Of a stretch of 6,505 nt of DNA, positions 6,377 to 6,505 are shown in pieces. A program made the translations under genes and the position numbers. The stretch is from Phycisphaerales bacterium. GTDB lineage: Bacteria; Planctomycetota; Phycisphaerae; Phycisphaerales; UBA1924. The stretch's first letter is position 1, and each line of letters begins with the position of its first letter. The stretch covers positions 1-6,505 of the forward strand of contig JALSHW010000017.1 in the NCBI GenBank assembly GCA_026982035.1. Reading direction: 5' to 3'. The notes under the pieces are model-generated. The model ran no database searches and had not been told where the DNA came from. It saw only the letters and a list, made by a program, of their open reading frames with translations.

Positions 6377-6402
6377 GGAGAACCCTAGGCCAAGGGGTGC
6401 GG

Positions 6403-6442
6403 ATGGGCAGTGAATGGCCAGTGGATGGCCAGTGGATGGTCA
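6403..6442. repeat. 11-bp tandem repeat upstream of ribE
   Basis: Three good units and one degenerate unit follow at exact 11-base steps: ATGGGCAGTGA, ATGGCCAGTGG, ATGGCCAGTGG, then ATGGTCATCTG. Each of the two perfect units contains the self-complementary hexamer TGGCCA. The array ends (minus-strand sense) 26 bases before the ribE start codon, so it lies in the ribE leader or promoter region. One unit per helical turn would place the same face of the DNA towards a bound protein. Any regulatory role is inference. Confidence 0.65.
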
Positions 6443-6458
6443 TCTGTGGAGGGAATTG

Positions 6459-6484
6459 GGGCGGCAATGTGCTGTGGGCCGCCC
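6459..6484. other. Small GC hairpin near the right edge
   Basis: GGGCGGC (6459-6465) pairs perfectly with GCCGCCC (6478-6484) across a 12-base loop. Neither strand has a clear U-tract after the stem, so a terminator is not well supported. It may belong to the end of a gene lying outside the window. Confidence 0.35.
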
Positions 6485-6505
6485 TATCCTTCTGGACGAT
6501 CGAAT

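Noticed and set aside
5088..6467. In-frame open extension of the NtrC-type gene by 460 codons upstream of 5087
   Set aside because: It covers ruvC and ribE in a different frame, is rich in Pro, Arg and His typical of out-of-frame GC-rich DNA, and shows no domain. The activator has a normal N-terminus at 5087.
6484..6504. Minus-strand frame ending in TAG at 6484-6486 as the tail of an upstream gene
   Set aside because: Only six codons are visible, which is too little to support a gene.
6377..6505. Possible FMN riboswitch ahead of ribE
   Set aside because: The conserved RFN segments were not found in the 129 bases available, and a complete element would hardly fit.

Overview
The window holds five protein-coding genes and several short repeats. 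It looks like chromosomal DNA of a free-living Gram-negative-type bacterium. I lean weakly towards Planctomycetota, perhaps a Phycisphaerae-like lineage. The grounds are poor Shine-Dalgarno sites, the gene families present, a CACAGAGAA-type microrepeat inside purL, and a GC-rich palindromic doublet. No rRNA or other taxonomic marker is present, so this is a guess.

Layout. From the left edge to 1486 (+) lies the 3' two thirds of purL (purine synthesis). Convergent with it, 22 bases away, is a 647-657 residue signalling protein on the minus strand (1509 to about 3452/3482) with the order HDOD - GGDEF - receiver. Upstream of that gene is a 165-base regulatory-looking gap with two 15-bp direct repeats spaced 21 bp. 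Next, on the minus strand, is an NtrC-type sigma-54 activator (3648-5087) with receiver, AAA+ and Fis-type HTH domains. A 149-base gap then carries a 25-bp inverted repeat pair (REP doublet-like) and a possible leaderless promoter. Finally ruvC (5237-5740) and ribE (5750-6376), 9 bases apart, form a likely ribE-ruvC transcription unit. The last 129 bases hold an 11-bp tandem repeat and a small hairpin and no clear gene.

How the genes fit together. The purL, ruvC and ribE genes are housekeeping. The two signalling genes in the middle stand next to each other and both contain receiver domains, but no histidine kinase is visible. The activator should drive sigma-54 promoters elsewhere. The HDOD-GGDEF-receiver protein should make cyclic-di-GMP under phosphorylation control. 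A link between the two is inference from adjacency only.

I found no CRISPR array, tRNA, rRNA, transposase or defence system. The most interesting points are the palindromic doublet after ruvC, the HDOD-GGDEF-receiver architecture in an AT-richer island, the in-frame microrepeat in purL, the 12-residue insertion in the activator's receiver domain, and the direct repeats upstream of the HDOD gene.
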